A stretch of DNA of 64,000 bases from Vibrio quintilis (GTDB taxonomy: Bacteria > Pseudomonadota > Gammaproteobacteria > Enterobacterales > Vibrionaceae), in assembly GCF_024529975.1 (NCBI RefSeq), contig NZ_AP024897.1:1302001-1366000 (forward strand), written 5' to 3'. Shown here piece by piece: positions 56,869 to 64,000 of the stretch. The notes beneath the pieces are model-generated. The model was not told where the DNA came from and did not search any database. It was given only the letters and a program-made list of their open reading frames with translations. Both the position numbers and the translations under genes were made by a program. Each line of letters begins with the position of its first letter. The first letter of the stretch is position 1.

Positions 56869-56978
56869 CGACATATTGTGGGGACAGACACTGCATTTTT
56901 TGGAAGGATAGGTGCGTTACTTTTATCTGTTTTGAAAAAGCCAGGCCTTAACCGGACTGAGTTGTGTCTGTCTGAAAG
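56869..56978. repeat. 110-base direct repeat, copy A
   Basis: The sequence from CGACATATTGTGGGGACAG to GTGTCTGTCTGAAAG recurs almost unchanged as copy B (58857-58879 plus 60218-60303, split by the IS). By eye the copies differ at about three positions: one extra T in a T-run, an A/G and a C/T. Together they flank lysR and the SDR gene. Confidence 0.9.
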
Positions 56979-57092
56979 TGTTGTGGGGACAGACAGCGTA
57001 AGCCTTCATTTTAGGGCGTCTGTCCTTTCAACCTCAGGGGGTGGCTTATCGCAGTGCTGAATCCTCAGTGTGGGACCAGGGTGGTATCCTGT

Positions 57093-58001
57093 TCAAGCAA
57101 TTCTCAGGTGATTGACCAGATATTGCCAGACACATTCAGCTGCGCGGCTGCGCTGTGACTTTCTGAAACTGATCAGATTGATGGGCGCACTGTCCGGGTG
57201 GTGCCAGTCTGTCAGGATACGAACTAAATGACCCGCAGCAATTTCTTCGTGCAGAACCAGCGGTGTAATCATCATAATGCCCAGACCAGCACATGCCATA
57301 TCGGTGAGCGCCCGGCTGCTGTCAGTGGTGATGGCTGCTTTGACCCTGACTGATTCTGTTTCCTTTCCCGGTTGACTGAAGGACCAGTGATCACCAGCCA
57401 TGCGGCTGTTTTTAAATGCCAGACACTGGTGTTGACTCAGGTCGTCCGGTGTTTGCGGGTGGCCGAAACGTGCCAGATATTCCGGGGATGCGAACCAGCC
57501 CCAGCTGATGGTGCCGACCTGCTTTGCGACCAGTGAGGAATCCGGCAGAGTGCCGGTCCGTAATGCCATATCAATGCCTTCAGCCAGCATATCCGCCGGC
57601 TCATCATTGAAGCTGATCTCCAGTTTGATGCCCGGCATCTGGCGTCGGATTCCGGCTAACAGTGGCACAAGATAAGATTGTCCCAGCATAATACCGGTGC
57701 TGATTTTTACCTGACCAACCGGTTCATCCTGAACCTGTTCTTTGAGCCTGTTTACACCGGCGATCAGCTCCGGCAGCGTACGGGTTTGTTCTGCCAGTGC
57801 CTGTCCGAACTCAGTGATCAGTAACCGGCGGGTGGAGCGCTTAAACAGGGCTTGTCCTAAGGTATCTTCAAGCTGTTGAATTTTTTTACTCACTGAGGAT
57901 CTCGGCAGATTCAGATAGCTGGCAGCAGCCTGAAAGCTGCCTTTTTCAACCACGGTCAGAAATATCTGGATCAGGGGTAGTGACTGATAAAGTGGGTTCA
58001 T
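57093..58001 (-). CDS. LysR-family transcriptional regulator
   Basis: The 302-residue protein has an N-terminal helix-turn-helix (FLTVVEKGSFQAAASYLNLP, RSSVSKKIQQLEDTLG) and a LysR substrate-binding domain (about 90-295), of the AaeR/DmlR-like group. It is divergent from the SDR gene with 108 bases between starts, so it most likely controls that gene and itself. The effector is unknown. Confidence 0.92.
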   Translation of the reverse strand: MNPLYQSLPLIQIFLTVVEKGSFQAAASYLNLPRSSVSKKIQQLEDTLGQALFKRSTRRLLITEFGQALAEQTRTLPELIAGVNRLKEQVQDEPVGQVKISTGIMLGQSYLVPLLAGIRRQMPGIKLEISFNDEPADMLAEGIDMALRTGTLPDSSLVAKQVGTISWGWFASPEYLARFGHPQTPDDLSQHQCLAFKNSRMAGDHWSFSQPGKETESVRVKAAITTDSSRALTDMACAGLGIMMITPLVLHEEIAAGHLVRILTDWHHPDSAPINLISFRKSQRSRAAECVWQYLVNHLRIA

Positions 58002-58109
58002 TAATTCGTTCTATTCCGGAAACAATAAATTCATAAATTGTAGACTAATTGAAAACAAATAATCCCGCTACCCTGTGTCTGTGATTCAATTTAAACCGGA
58101 GAGCAGATC

Positions 58110-58835
58110 ATGAACACATATACATTAATTACTGGCGGAACCACTGGTATTGGTTTTACCGCCGCTGAAAAACTGATTGCTGAGGGGCGTCAGATCATCA
58201 TCACCGGGCAGAATCCACAACGGGTTGAAGCTGCGGCAGAAAAACTCGGTTGTACCGGGCTGGTGGCTGACAGTGGTGATATGGCGTCTGTCATCGCACT
58301 GGCCTACAAGCTGCGTCAGGACAATATCCGCTTAGACGGGCTGGTTTTGAATGCAGGGACGTTTATTCCGGCCGGGTTTGAAGAGACAACTGAAGCTGAT
58401 TTTGATAAAAGCTTTGCGGTTAACACCAAAGGGCCGTTTTTTACCCTTCAGGCATTGTTGCCCTGTTTGAGTCATCCGTGCAGTGTGGTGTTTGTATCAA
58501 GTATTGCGGTGGATAAAGGGTTTGCCGGATGTGCTGCTTATGCGGCCAGTAAAGCGGCGGCAGAGGCTTTTATGCGGGTGGCGAATATCGATCTGGCATC
58601 GCGGGGGATTCGCATCAACATTTTGCGTCCGGGGGTCACTGCAACACCGATTCAGGGCAAAGCCGGGATCAGTGAGGCAGAGAAACAAGCGTTGTTTAAC
58701 AGTCTGGACAGTACGGCACTCGGCCGGGTGCTGACCCCGGATGATCACGCCGGAACCATTTCATACCTGCTCTCTGATGCGTCACTGGCAATACGTAATG
58801 CTGTTATTCAGGTTGATGGCGGGTATGCTTTGTAA
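58110..58835 (+). CDS. Short-chain dehydrogenase/reductase
   Basis: The 241-residue classical SDR has the cofactor motif TGGTTGIG near residue 8, the NAG motif (LVLNAGTF), the catalytic S-Y-K set (VSSIAV and YAASK) and the terminal VDGGYA. GGAGAG precedes the start. The substrate is unknown; such lysR-SDR pairs are often in aldehyde or ketone detoxification. It ends 21 bases before copy B of the direct repeat that also flanks lysR on the other side. Confidence 0.92.
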   Translation: MNTYTLITGGTTGIGFTAAEKLIAEGRQIIITGQNPQRVEAAAEKLGCTGLVADSGDMASVIALAYKLRQDNIRLDGLVLNAGTFIPAGFEETTEADFDKSFAVNTKGPFFTLQALLPCLSHPCSVVFVSSIAVDKGFAGCAAYAASKAAAEAFMRVANIDLASRGIRINILRPGVTATPIQGKAGISEAEKQALFNSLDSTALGRVLTPDDHAGTISYLLSDASLAIRNAVIQVDGGYAL

Positions 58836-58879
58836 GCCGGTAAAGTGCTTGTTTTTCGACATATTGTGGGGACAGGCAC

Positions 58880-60206
58880 TGAGGTATCCCCACAAATTTT
58901 AAAAAAATGTTCAAATAAATCAGGTTGGCAGGAACATTCATGGCTTTTTGTGATCTTAATTGTCACCACAACAAACCAGACCACAGCCATGAATGTCGAC
59001 CAAATCATATCTCAATTTGTTACTTCTGTCTCTCAAGGGGGGCATCAAACCCGTACTCAATCACTCACTGCCTGCGTACAAAGTGCCATGTCTGGGAACG
59101 CCTTGACCGTGACTTCTATGGGGCGGGGGATTCAGTCAAAAGCCCATCAAAAACATAATATTAAACGGGCTGACCGACTCTGTTCCAATCCACACCTTTG
59201 GGCTCAAATCCCCTTGATTTATCAGCGAATTTGCACACTCATTGTTTCCAAAAATTCACGACCAACCATCCATGTTGACTGGTCTGACTTAAACCTGAGT
59301 AAAACCCTTTTCCTTATCCGGGCGTCCATCTCTTTTCAGGGACGGGCACTCACACTCTATGAAGAAGTTCATCCACTGGAGACGAAAGAGAAACCAGCGA
59401 CTCATGACCTTTTTCTGAAAACGCTCAAGCTCCTTTTGCCCAAAAATACTTGCCCCATCATTGTAACTGATGCCGGCTTCAAACGTCCGTGGTTCAAGAG
59501 CGTTCAGGCTTTAGGATGGGACTTTGTCGGTCGTATTCGTGGACGGATTTGCCTGAGTCCGGATGGCAAGACGATGCAGCTTTGTAAAACCCTGTATCCT
59601 TGTGCAACCTCATCCGCTCGTGGGCTGAAAAACTGGTTCATGGGAGGAACATCCCCTTATCCGCTTCAGCTGGTTTTATATAAAGAACGACCCAAAGGCC
59701 GGATCGCCAAAACCGCTGGTGGAAAAAGAAAGCAGTCAAACTACAGTAAGAAGAATGCCCGTCGGGCCAGGGAGCCGTGGCTCCTTGCAGCCTCATTAAA
59801 TTTATCAAAAAAGTCACCCGCTCAGATTGTTCAAATTTACCATCAGAGAATGCAGATAGAAGAAGCGTTCAGAGACCATAAATCCAGTCAGTTTGGTATG
59901 GGGATGGAACAGCACCGAACAAAGAGTCACTCGCGTCTGAGTGTGATCGTTTTGATTGGAACACTAGCGCATAACATACTGATATTATTTGGTATTATGA
60001 TGGAAGAACAAGGGCTTCATAGACACTATCAAGCCAACACAGTCAAAGATCGGAGAGTGCTTAGTCATGTGACATTAGGTCTTCATTTTTATCGTCATGG
60101 CAACGCAGATCTCTCTCTCGATGACTGGCATTTAGCCATCCTCATATTACGAGAAAAAGTCACTGAGTCTCAGGTGATTAGAGAATAATTTTGTGGGGAT
60201 CCCTCA
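58880..60206 (+). mobile_element. IS4-family insertion sequence, 1327 bp, complete
   Basis: Terminal inverted repeats are TGAGGTATCCCCACAAA at the left (58880) and the near-identical TGAGGGATCCCCACAAA read inward from 60206. An 11-base target duplication, GGGACAGGCAC, lies at 58869-58879 and 60207-60217. It has one intact transposase gene. The duplicated target is itself a copy of the dispersed motif. Confidence 0.93.
58989..60188 (+). CDS. IS4-family transposase
   Basis: The start at 58989 (MNVDQIISQFVTSV) gives 399 residues; the longer frame would begin outside the element. It is a DDE transposase: Asp in HVDWSDLNL, Asp in IVTDAGFKRP, and the YREK signature in YHQRMQIEEAFRDHK. The gene is intact and flanked by matched inverted repeats, so the element may still be active. 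It does not appear to carry passenger genes. Confidence 0.93.
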   Translation: MNVDQIISQFVTSVSQGGHQTRTQSLTACVQSAMSGNALTVTSMGRGIQSKAHQKHNIKRADRLCSNPHLWAQIPLIYQRICTLIVSKNSRPTIHVDWSDLNLSKTLFLIRASISFQGRALTLYEEVHPLETKEKPATHDLFLKTLKLLLPKNTCPIIVTDAGFKRPWFKSVQALGWDFVGRIRGRICLSPDGKTMQLCKTLYPCATSSARGLKNWFMGGTSPYPLQLVLYKERPKGRIAKTAGGKRKQSNYSKKNARRAREPWLLAASLNLSKKSPAQIVQIYHQRMQIEEAFRDHKSSQFGMGMEQHRTKSHSRLSVIVLIGTLAHNILILFGIMMEEQGLHRHYQANTVKDRRVLSHVTLGLHFYRHGNADLSLDDWHLAILILREKVTESQVIRE

Positions 60207-60391
60207 GGGACAGGCACTGCATTTTTGGAAGGATAGGTGCGTTACTTTTATCTGTTTTGAAAAAGCCAGGTCTTAACCGGACTGAGTTGTGTCTGTCTGA
60301 AAGGCTGACTCATCCGGATTGATCACAAATATGCAATAAGTAATTATTTATGTTTAATAATAACACTGTTTATAATCGTGTTTGATTGAAT

Positions 60392-61606
60392 ATGAATTAT
60401 AAAAAAGGCTGTTGTGAAATGAATGAAATAACGGAACGATTCCTGGAACAAATGAAATTTTATAGCTCTGAGTACTGGGATCTGGCTGGCTGTGATGACT
60501 ACTTTGACTATCAGAACGATTATGATGTGATTGGTGGTGATGTGGCTCCGGGAACAGGAGATCATATTGTGATTGATCGCCGGGGTTGTGGTGATACTTA
60601 TGGCTTGTGCCATGACTGTGCAAACATTTATCCGATAAAAGTCATCAAAAACTCAGGTGTCAGTGGACCGGTGGATACTTATGAAATCACGGATGTGAAA
60701 GATTTTGACCTTCAGTTCTTTGCTGGATATAAAAATCAGGATTTTCAAAAACTGCTTGCTCAGTTTAAGCAATGCCTTGATATCGGAGATGAGGCTGAAG
60801 ATCTATCCGGACGCCTGATTCAGCCGGGACTGAAATTATTGCAGGATGCATGTTTCAGTGATGATCGGCTTGAGTCTGTTGAAGATTTAGATAGTGCGAT
60901 CAGACAACTCGATGAAGATTACTATGAAGATGTAATGGTCTTTGTTGCTATGCTGTTGGCTTTTTATATTCTTGTGAATCATGATCGTCCTGAGGAACTC
61001 AGAGAATCGTTGAAAATTATGTTAAGCGGAGAACTATGTGATGAAGATAATTCACCGTTTATCGCTGAGCTGTCGTATGTGAAAATACTGACGCTGTTTG
61101 AATTGGAAAGAAAACAGGATGCTTATAAAATCATCAGAAGAGTTCAGGCTGAAAATTATCTCGATGATGATTTGTTCCAGGATTATTATGATCTGGACGA
61201 ATATATCGAATGGCTGAGGGTAAGTCAGCCGCTGGTTGGTCCTGACAACTTTAATTTCTATTTACCGGGGCAGCCGGGGCCAATCTCTTTGATTGATCGT
61301 TTCAGAAGGATTGGCCACTTGTTTCTGGCTATACGTGATCAAAAAGAAGTTTGTGAATACGACTGGAATATCCTGCTAAATGCCAGCCGTCGCTATGATG
61401 AAGAAAAAGCATTTTTTGAGCATGATTATCATTTGGTACTGTACTGGCTGCTCTATTTTGGTATGACCGCCGATCAACGTTATCAAGATGTTGAAGTCAT
61501 TGCTGAGCAACAGGAATACCGAAAAAAAATGAAGATGTTTGGTGTTGTTCTCGATTTTTTCAGTACAAGGAATGATTTTGTGATGTCTGTTCCTCACGAA
61601 CAATAA
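60392..61606 (+). CDS. Orphan acidic helical protein, function unknown
   Basis: A start at 60392 gives 404 residues; TTG at 60386 or ATG at 60419 (MNEITERFLEQMKF, with AAGG about ten bases ahead) are alternatives. The protein is very acidic (runs such as DEDYYED, LDDDLFQDYYDLDEY), with four cysteines near the start (GCC, CGDTYGLCHDC). No signal peptide is seen; the helix near residue 190 (FVAMLLAFYILV) could be buried rather than membrane. Composition is clearly more AT-rich than neighbours. I do not recognise a family. It may be horizontally acquired, since it stands beside an IS and direct repeat. Confidence 0.68.
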   Translation: MNYKKGCCEMNEITERFLEQMKFYSSEYWDLAGCDDYFDYQNDYDVIGGDVAPGTGDHIVIDRRGCGDTYGLCHDCANIYPIKVIKNSGVSGPVDTYEITDVKDFDLQFFAGYKNQDFQKLLAQFKQCLDIGDEAEDLSGRLIQPGLKLLQDACFSDDRLESVEDLDSAIRQLDEDYYEDVMVFVAMLLAFYILVNHDRPEELRESLKIMLSGELCDEDNSPFIAELSYVKILTLFELERKQDAYKIIRRVQAENYLDDDLFQDYYDLDEYIEWLRVSQPLVGPDNFNFYLPGQPGPISLIDRFRRIGHLFLAIRDQKEVCEYDWNILLNASRRYDEEKAFFEHDYHLVLYWLLYFGMTADQRYQDVEVIAEQQEYRKKMKMFGVVLDFFSTRNDFVMSVPHEQ

Positions 61607-61618
61607 GGTAACGAACTT

Positions 61619-61652
61619 CAAGGGACAGACAGCATCTTCGGGACAGGCACCT
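61619..61652. repeat. Two dispersed motifs after the orphan gene
   Basis: AGGGACAGACAG near 61621 and CGGGACAGGCACC near 61639 lie in tandem just past the stop codon at 61606. Confidence 0.8.
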
Positions 61653-61662
61653 GCGCCGCCGT

Positions 61663-61699
61663 AATGAAAAGCCGTGCATTTATGCGCCAGCTTTTCATT
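61663..61699. terminator. Hairpin between the orphan gene and fumC
   Basis: AATGAAAAGC (61663-61672) pairs with GCTTTTCATT (61690-61699) over 10 bp around a 17-base loop. It is 27 bases past the fumC stop on that strand and may terminate both convergent units. Confidence 0.55.
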
Positions 61700-61725
61700 C
61701 ATGGTGAGTCATGGTGAAGAAAGCG

Positions 61726-63111
61726 CTACTCAGCCAGACCGCCGTGGGTCAGTTTCTCCGGATCCAGCAGGTTAGCCAGTGTTTCTCTCGGCAGATCGGT
61801 TTCTTCTTCGGCAACATCCAGAATAGCTCTGCCTTGCTGGTAAGCTTTTTTAGCGATAGATGCAGCCTTGAGATATCCGATCACCGGATTGAGTGCTGTG
61901 ACCAGGATCGGATTTTTCTTAAGTGGTGTTGCTACCTGTTCATGCCGGACACGGAATGTTGCAATAGCCTGATCTGCCAGGGCGATAGCACTCTGACTTA
62001 ACAGATGAATGCTTTCAGAGATATTGTGGGCTATGACGGGTAGCATGACATTCAGCTGAAAGTTTCCTGACTGTCCTGCGATGGTGATGGAAGTATCGTT
62101 ACCAATCACCTGGGCTGATGCCATCGCCACTGCCTCCGGGATCACCGGGTTGACTTTTCCGGGCATGATGGAAGAACCGGGTTGCAGCGCCTGTAATTCA
62201 ATTTCCCCCAGTCCTGCCAGAGGACCGGAATTCATCCAGCGCAAATCGTTAGCAATTTTCATCATTGCAACTGCCGTGGTTTTCAGTTGCCCGGAAAGGG
62301 CAACAGTGGTGTCCTGGCTGCTGAGATTAAAGAAGTAGTTGTCGCTGGTGGTAAAATCTGTGCCGGTAACCTGCGACAATTGGCTGGCGAACTTTCCGGC
62401 AAATTGCGGATGTGCATTAATACCGGTTCCAACGGCGGTACCACCCTGAGCCAGAGCTTTGATTGCCGGCAGTTGCTGACGGATAGCCTGCGCGGCATGG
62501 TTAATCTGGTGCTGCCATCCGCTGAGCTCCTGAGCAAAACTAATTGGCATGGCATCCATCAGATGTGTCCGACCGGTTTTAATCACTGAAGTCAGCGTTT
62601 GCTGTTTGGCTCCGATGATTTCACTTAAATGATGCAGGGCTGGTAATAGCTGTTGTTCAACGGATAGGATGATGCTGACCTGAATTGCGGTTGGTACGAC
62701 ATCATTACTGCTTTGCCCCATATTGACATGATCGTTCGGGCTGACTGTCTTACCTGATGACCGGCTGGCGAGCGTGGCAAGGACTTCATTCATATTCATG
62801 TTTGAGCTGGTACCTGAGCCGGTCTGAAACACGCCTACCGGAAAGTGAGATAAATGCTGGCCTTCGATGATTTCCTGTGCAGCATCGCTGATGGCGACAG
62901 CAATATCCTTTTCTAATAATCCCAGTTGTGCATTGGTGGCTGCGGCTGCCTGCTTGATGAGTGCCAGAGCCTGTATGAAATCTTCAGGCATCAAATGATG
63001 ACTGAGATGGAAATTATCTGCGGCGCGTTGGGTTTGAGCCTGATACAGAGCATCTTCGGGAACCTGCACTGTTCCCATGCTGTCTTGTTCAGTTCTGAAT
63101 GATTGAGTCAT
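61726..63111 (-). CDS. fumC: Class II fumarate hydratase FumC (iron-independent)
   Basis: The 461-residue protein has the superfamily signature GSSIMPGKVNPVIPEA near residue 316, the active-site segment TGRTHLMDA with catalytic His near 187, and GTSSNMNMNEV near 98. It interconverts fumarate and malate without an iron-sulfur cluster. It lies 53 bases after the small gene at 63165, downstream of a Fur box, so it should be induced when iron is scarce and iron-dependent fumarases fail. AAGGA precedes the start. Confidence 0.96.
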   Translation of the reverse strand: MTQSFRTEQDSMGTVQVPEDALYQAQTQRAADNFHLSHHLMPEDFIQALALIKQAAAATNAQLGLLEKDIAVAISDAAQEIIEGQHLSHFPVGVFQTGSGTSSNMNMNEVLATLASRSSGKTVSPNDHVNMGQSSNDVVPTAIQVSIILSVEQQLLPALHHLSEIIGAKQQTLTSVIKTGRTHLMDAMPISFAQELSGWQHQINHAAQAIRQQLPAIKALAQGGTAVGTGINAHPQFAGKFASQLSQVTGTDFTTSDNYFFNLSSQDTTVALSGQLKTTAVAMMKIANDLRWMNSGPLAGLGEIELQALQPGSSIMPGKVNPVIPEAVAMASAQVIGNDTSITIAGQSGNFQLNVMLPVIAHNISESIHLLSQSAIALADQAIATFRVRHEQVATPLKKNPILVTALNPVIGYLKAASIAKKAYQQGRAILDVAEEETDLPRETLANLLDPEKLTHGGLAE

Positions 63112-63164
63112 TGGTTTATCCTTTTGTTTATCTGTTGTTATGTTTGTGAGATATAGTTGCTGAC

Positions 63165-63539
63165 TTACGGAAGCTGGCAGGATTGCAGGATTTTTTTCAG
63201 GGCAAAATACTTGTCGGTACCATGTTCGAATCCGATATAAAAACGCTGCAAACCTGAAAGTGGAATATAGATAGCGTCCAGACAGATTTTACGAAATACC
63301 GGAGTGCGTTCAGGATCAGAAATGGCGCTGACCACATGCAGATAAACCTGCTTTAAAAACAGTTCACATAGCAGTGTATTTTCAGCGTAAGCGTCCCGCT
63401 CATGATAGCCTGCGATTCGTTTGCCCCAGTGAATGTAGTCACTCACGACATCGGCTTCGTGGCCTTCCGGACAGGTTTGTTGCAAAAACCGGGACTGAGC
63501 TTTAAAGAAGGCATTATAAAGTGAGGTTTGATCAGGCAT
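63165..63539 (-). CDS. Small protein of the Fur-regulated fumC operon (FagA/OrfX-like position)
   Basis: The 124-residue soluble, helical protein has conserved-looking aromatic and cysteine residues (LQQTCPEGHE, ENTLLCELFLKQVYLHVVS, RKICLDAIYIP). I do not recognise a defined domain. In Pseudomonas the Fur-controlled fagA-fumC-orfX-sodA operon has small proteins around fumC; by position this gene matches one of them, but identity is inferred. GGGAG lies about nine bases before the ATG, and a Fur box 34-52 bases upstream. Confidence 0.75.
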   Translation of the reverse strand: MPDQTSLYNAFFKAQSRFLQQTCPEGHEADVVSDYIHWGKRIAGYHERDAYAENTLLCELFLKQVYLHVVSAISDPERTPVFRKICLDAIYIPLSGLQRFYIGFEHGTDKYFALKKILQSCQLP

Positions 63540-63572
63540 TAGCGAGCTCTCCCTGTTGAATTATCAATTAAT

Positions 63573-63591
63573 AGTAATGAAAATCATTATC
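63573..63591. promoter_or_regulatory. Fur box ahead of the fumC operon
   Basis: The 19-base window 63573-63591 matches the classic Fur consensus at 16 of 19 positions, with AATCATTATC perfect in the right half; the match extends with CATTTAC. It is 34-52 bases upstream of the first start codon, fitting promoter overlap on the minus strand. Confidence 0.88.
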
Positions 63592-64000
63592 ATTTACAAA
63601 TGATTCATGAGCAGTGGATGATGATCAGAGAGAAAGGATGCAGGGGAGATTTGTGGGTAGACTTATGTGAGGGTTTATGGGGACATTAGGTTCATAGGCA
63701 GGTGAGGTTTATAGGGACAGCCGTCTTTTGAGGCTAAACACTTTTGGGAAATACCTGGAGGTATTTGTTGGTTCTTGCGGGGATACTTGCGGGGACAGGC
63801 ATCTTTCTGCCCGGATATCATTGTGTTATCAAAAAAGTTGAAAGCGAATATTGAAAGGACAGTCACCCGAATAATAGCTGTTTGAATGGTCTGTCCCTGC
63901 AAAATTTGCCTGCAAAATTTGTTTCTGCAACTTTCAGGAAAACAAAGTCAGGGTAGTTCAGGGCACATATCTTAAGCTGCTGGTCAGTTTGCCATTCTCA
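63592..64000. other. Gene-free right end of the window, dispersed motifs
   Basis: No gene is supported. Motif copies or variants lie near 63715 (AGGGACAGCC), 63782 (GGGGACAGGCATC), 63857 (AAGGACAGTCACC) and 63890 (GTCTGTCCCTGC). The only longer open frame here is built from these repeats. Confidence 0.65.

Larger units (their letters stand above)
56600..57092. other. hcp promoter region plus repeat-rich gap before lysR
   Basis: 56600-56815 is the AT-rich hcp upstream region. 56830-57030 is made of dispersed motifs (near 56835, 56861, 56878, 56984 and 57017) and contains copy A of a 110-base direct repeat (56869-56978). No gene is supported; open frames here are repeat-derived. Confidence 0.7.
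58857..60303. repeat. 110-base direct repeat, copy B, interrupted by the IS4-family element
   Basis: The left part 58857-58879 and the right part 60218-60303 join into a sequence matching copy A. The element at 58880-60206 plus one 11-base target duplication accounts for the interruption. Confidence 0.88.

Noticed and set aside
58845..58988. Longer start for the transposase
   Set aside because: The extra residues would begin outside the left inverted repeat of the element, in host DNA, so the internal ATG at 58989 is preferred.
63675..63902. 75-codon minus-strand frame at the right end
   Set aside because: It consists largely of dispersed-motif sequence, has no ribosome binding site and no family features.

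Overview
The window looks like chromosomal DNA of a marine gammaproteobacterium of the Vibrionaceae. The evidence is the gene content and order (ppnN; queF divergent from syd; metNIQ divergent from gmhB; a Fur-box fumC unit; class II hcp) and protein sequences that read like Vibrio orthologues. Polysaccharide genes for pectin-type substrates suggest a plant-associated coastal lifestyle (mangrove, salt marsh or seagrass). This is an inference; no rRNA or other species marker is present.

Layout. 1-13 kb is ordinary chromosome: ppnN (runs off the left edge), a diguanylate cyclase with a TPR/degenerate-GGDEF membrane partner, queF, syd, a DUF2310 gene, metNIQ under MetJ boxes, gmhB, two tandem tRNA-Tyr genes and a peroxiredoxin. 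13-19 kb is accessory: a seven-repeat FG-GAP secreted protein, a PL9-type pectate lyase, a GH140-type glycosidase, and two gene remnants (an HxlR regulator and an FG-GAP-family N-terminus). 19-23 kb holds a small membrane protein and an ErcA-like dehydrogenase overlapping a PAS-GGDEF-EAL protein.

23.8-46.5 kb is one large minus-strand contractile injection system locus of the extracellular CIS (Afp/PVC-like) type. In transcription order it encodes a DUF4255 cap-type protein, an unknown, a single sheath, two tube proteins, a DUF5908-type small protein, a LysM protein, a VgrG-like spike, PAAR, a gp25 sheath initiator, a baseplate J-like protein, a fibre-like protein, an Afp12-like baseplate protein, a 1590-residue tape-measure protein and an 879-residue membrane protein with a peptidoglycan-binding-like and a GH18-like region. 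No AAA+ ATPase and no obvious toxin lie in the locus.

46.9-52.9 kb is a tripartite tricarboxylate transporter (tctCBA) divergent from a CitA/DcuS-type sensor and its regulator. 53-64 kb carries a PilZ protein, a fatty-acid-hydroxylase-family enzyme, a YjbR-like protein, hcp, a divergent lysR/SDR pair, an IS4-family element, an orphan acidic protein, and a Fur-regulated fumC operon.

The most unusual feature runs across the whole window. A short motif, GGGGACAGRCRC (or its complement), occurs roughly 55 times by eye, in intergenic DNA, in a 22-bp tandem array upstream of the citrate-type sensor gene, and inside reading frames, mainly in linkers of the tape-measure protein, where it is read in three different frames. 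The IS4 element sits exactly inside one copy. A second family, a palindrome built on AACCTG-CATCTT-CAGGTT, lies just after or between genes.
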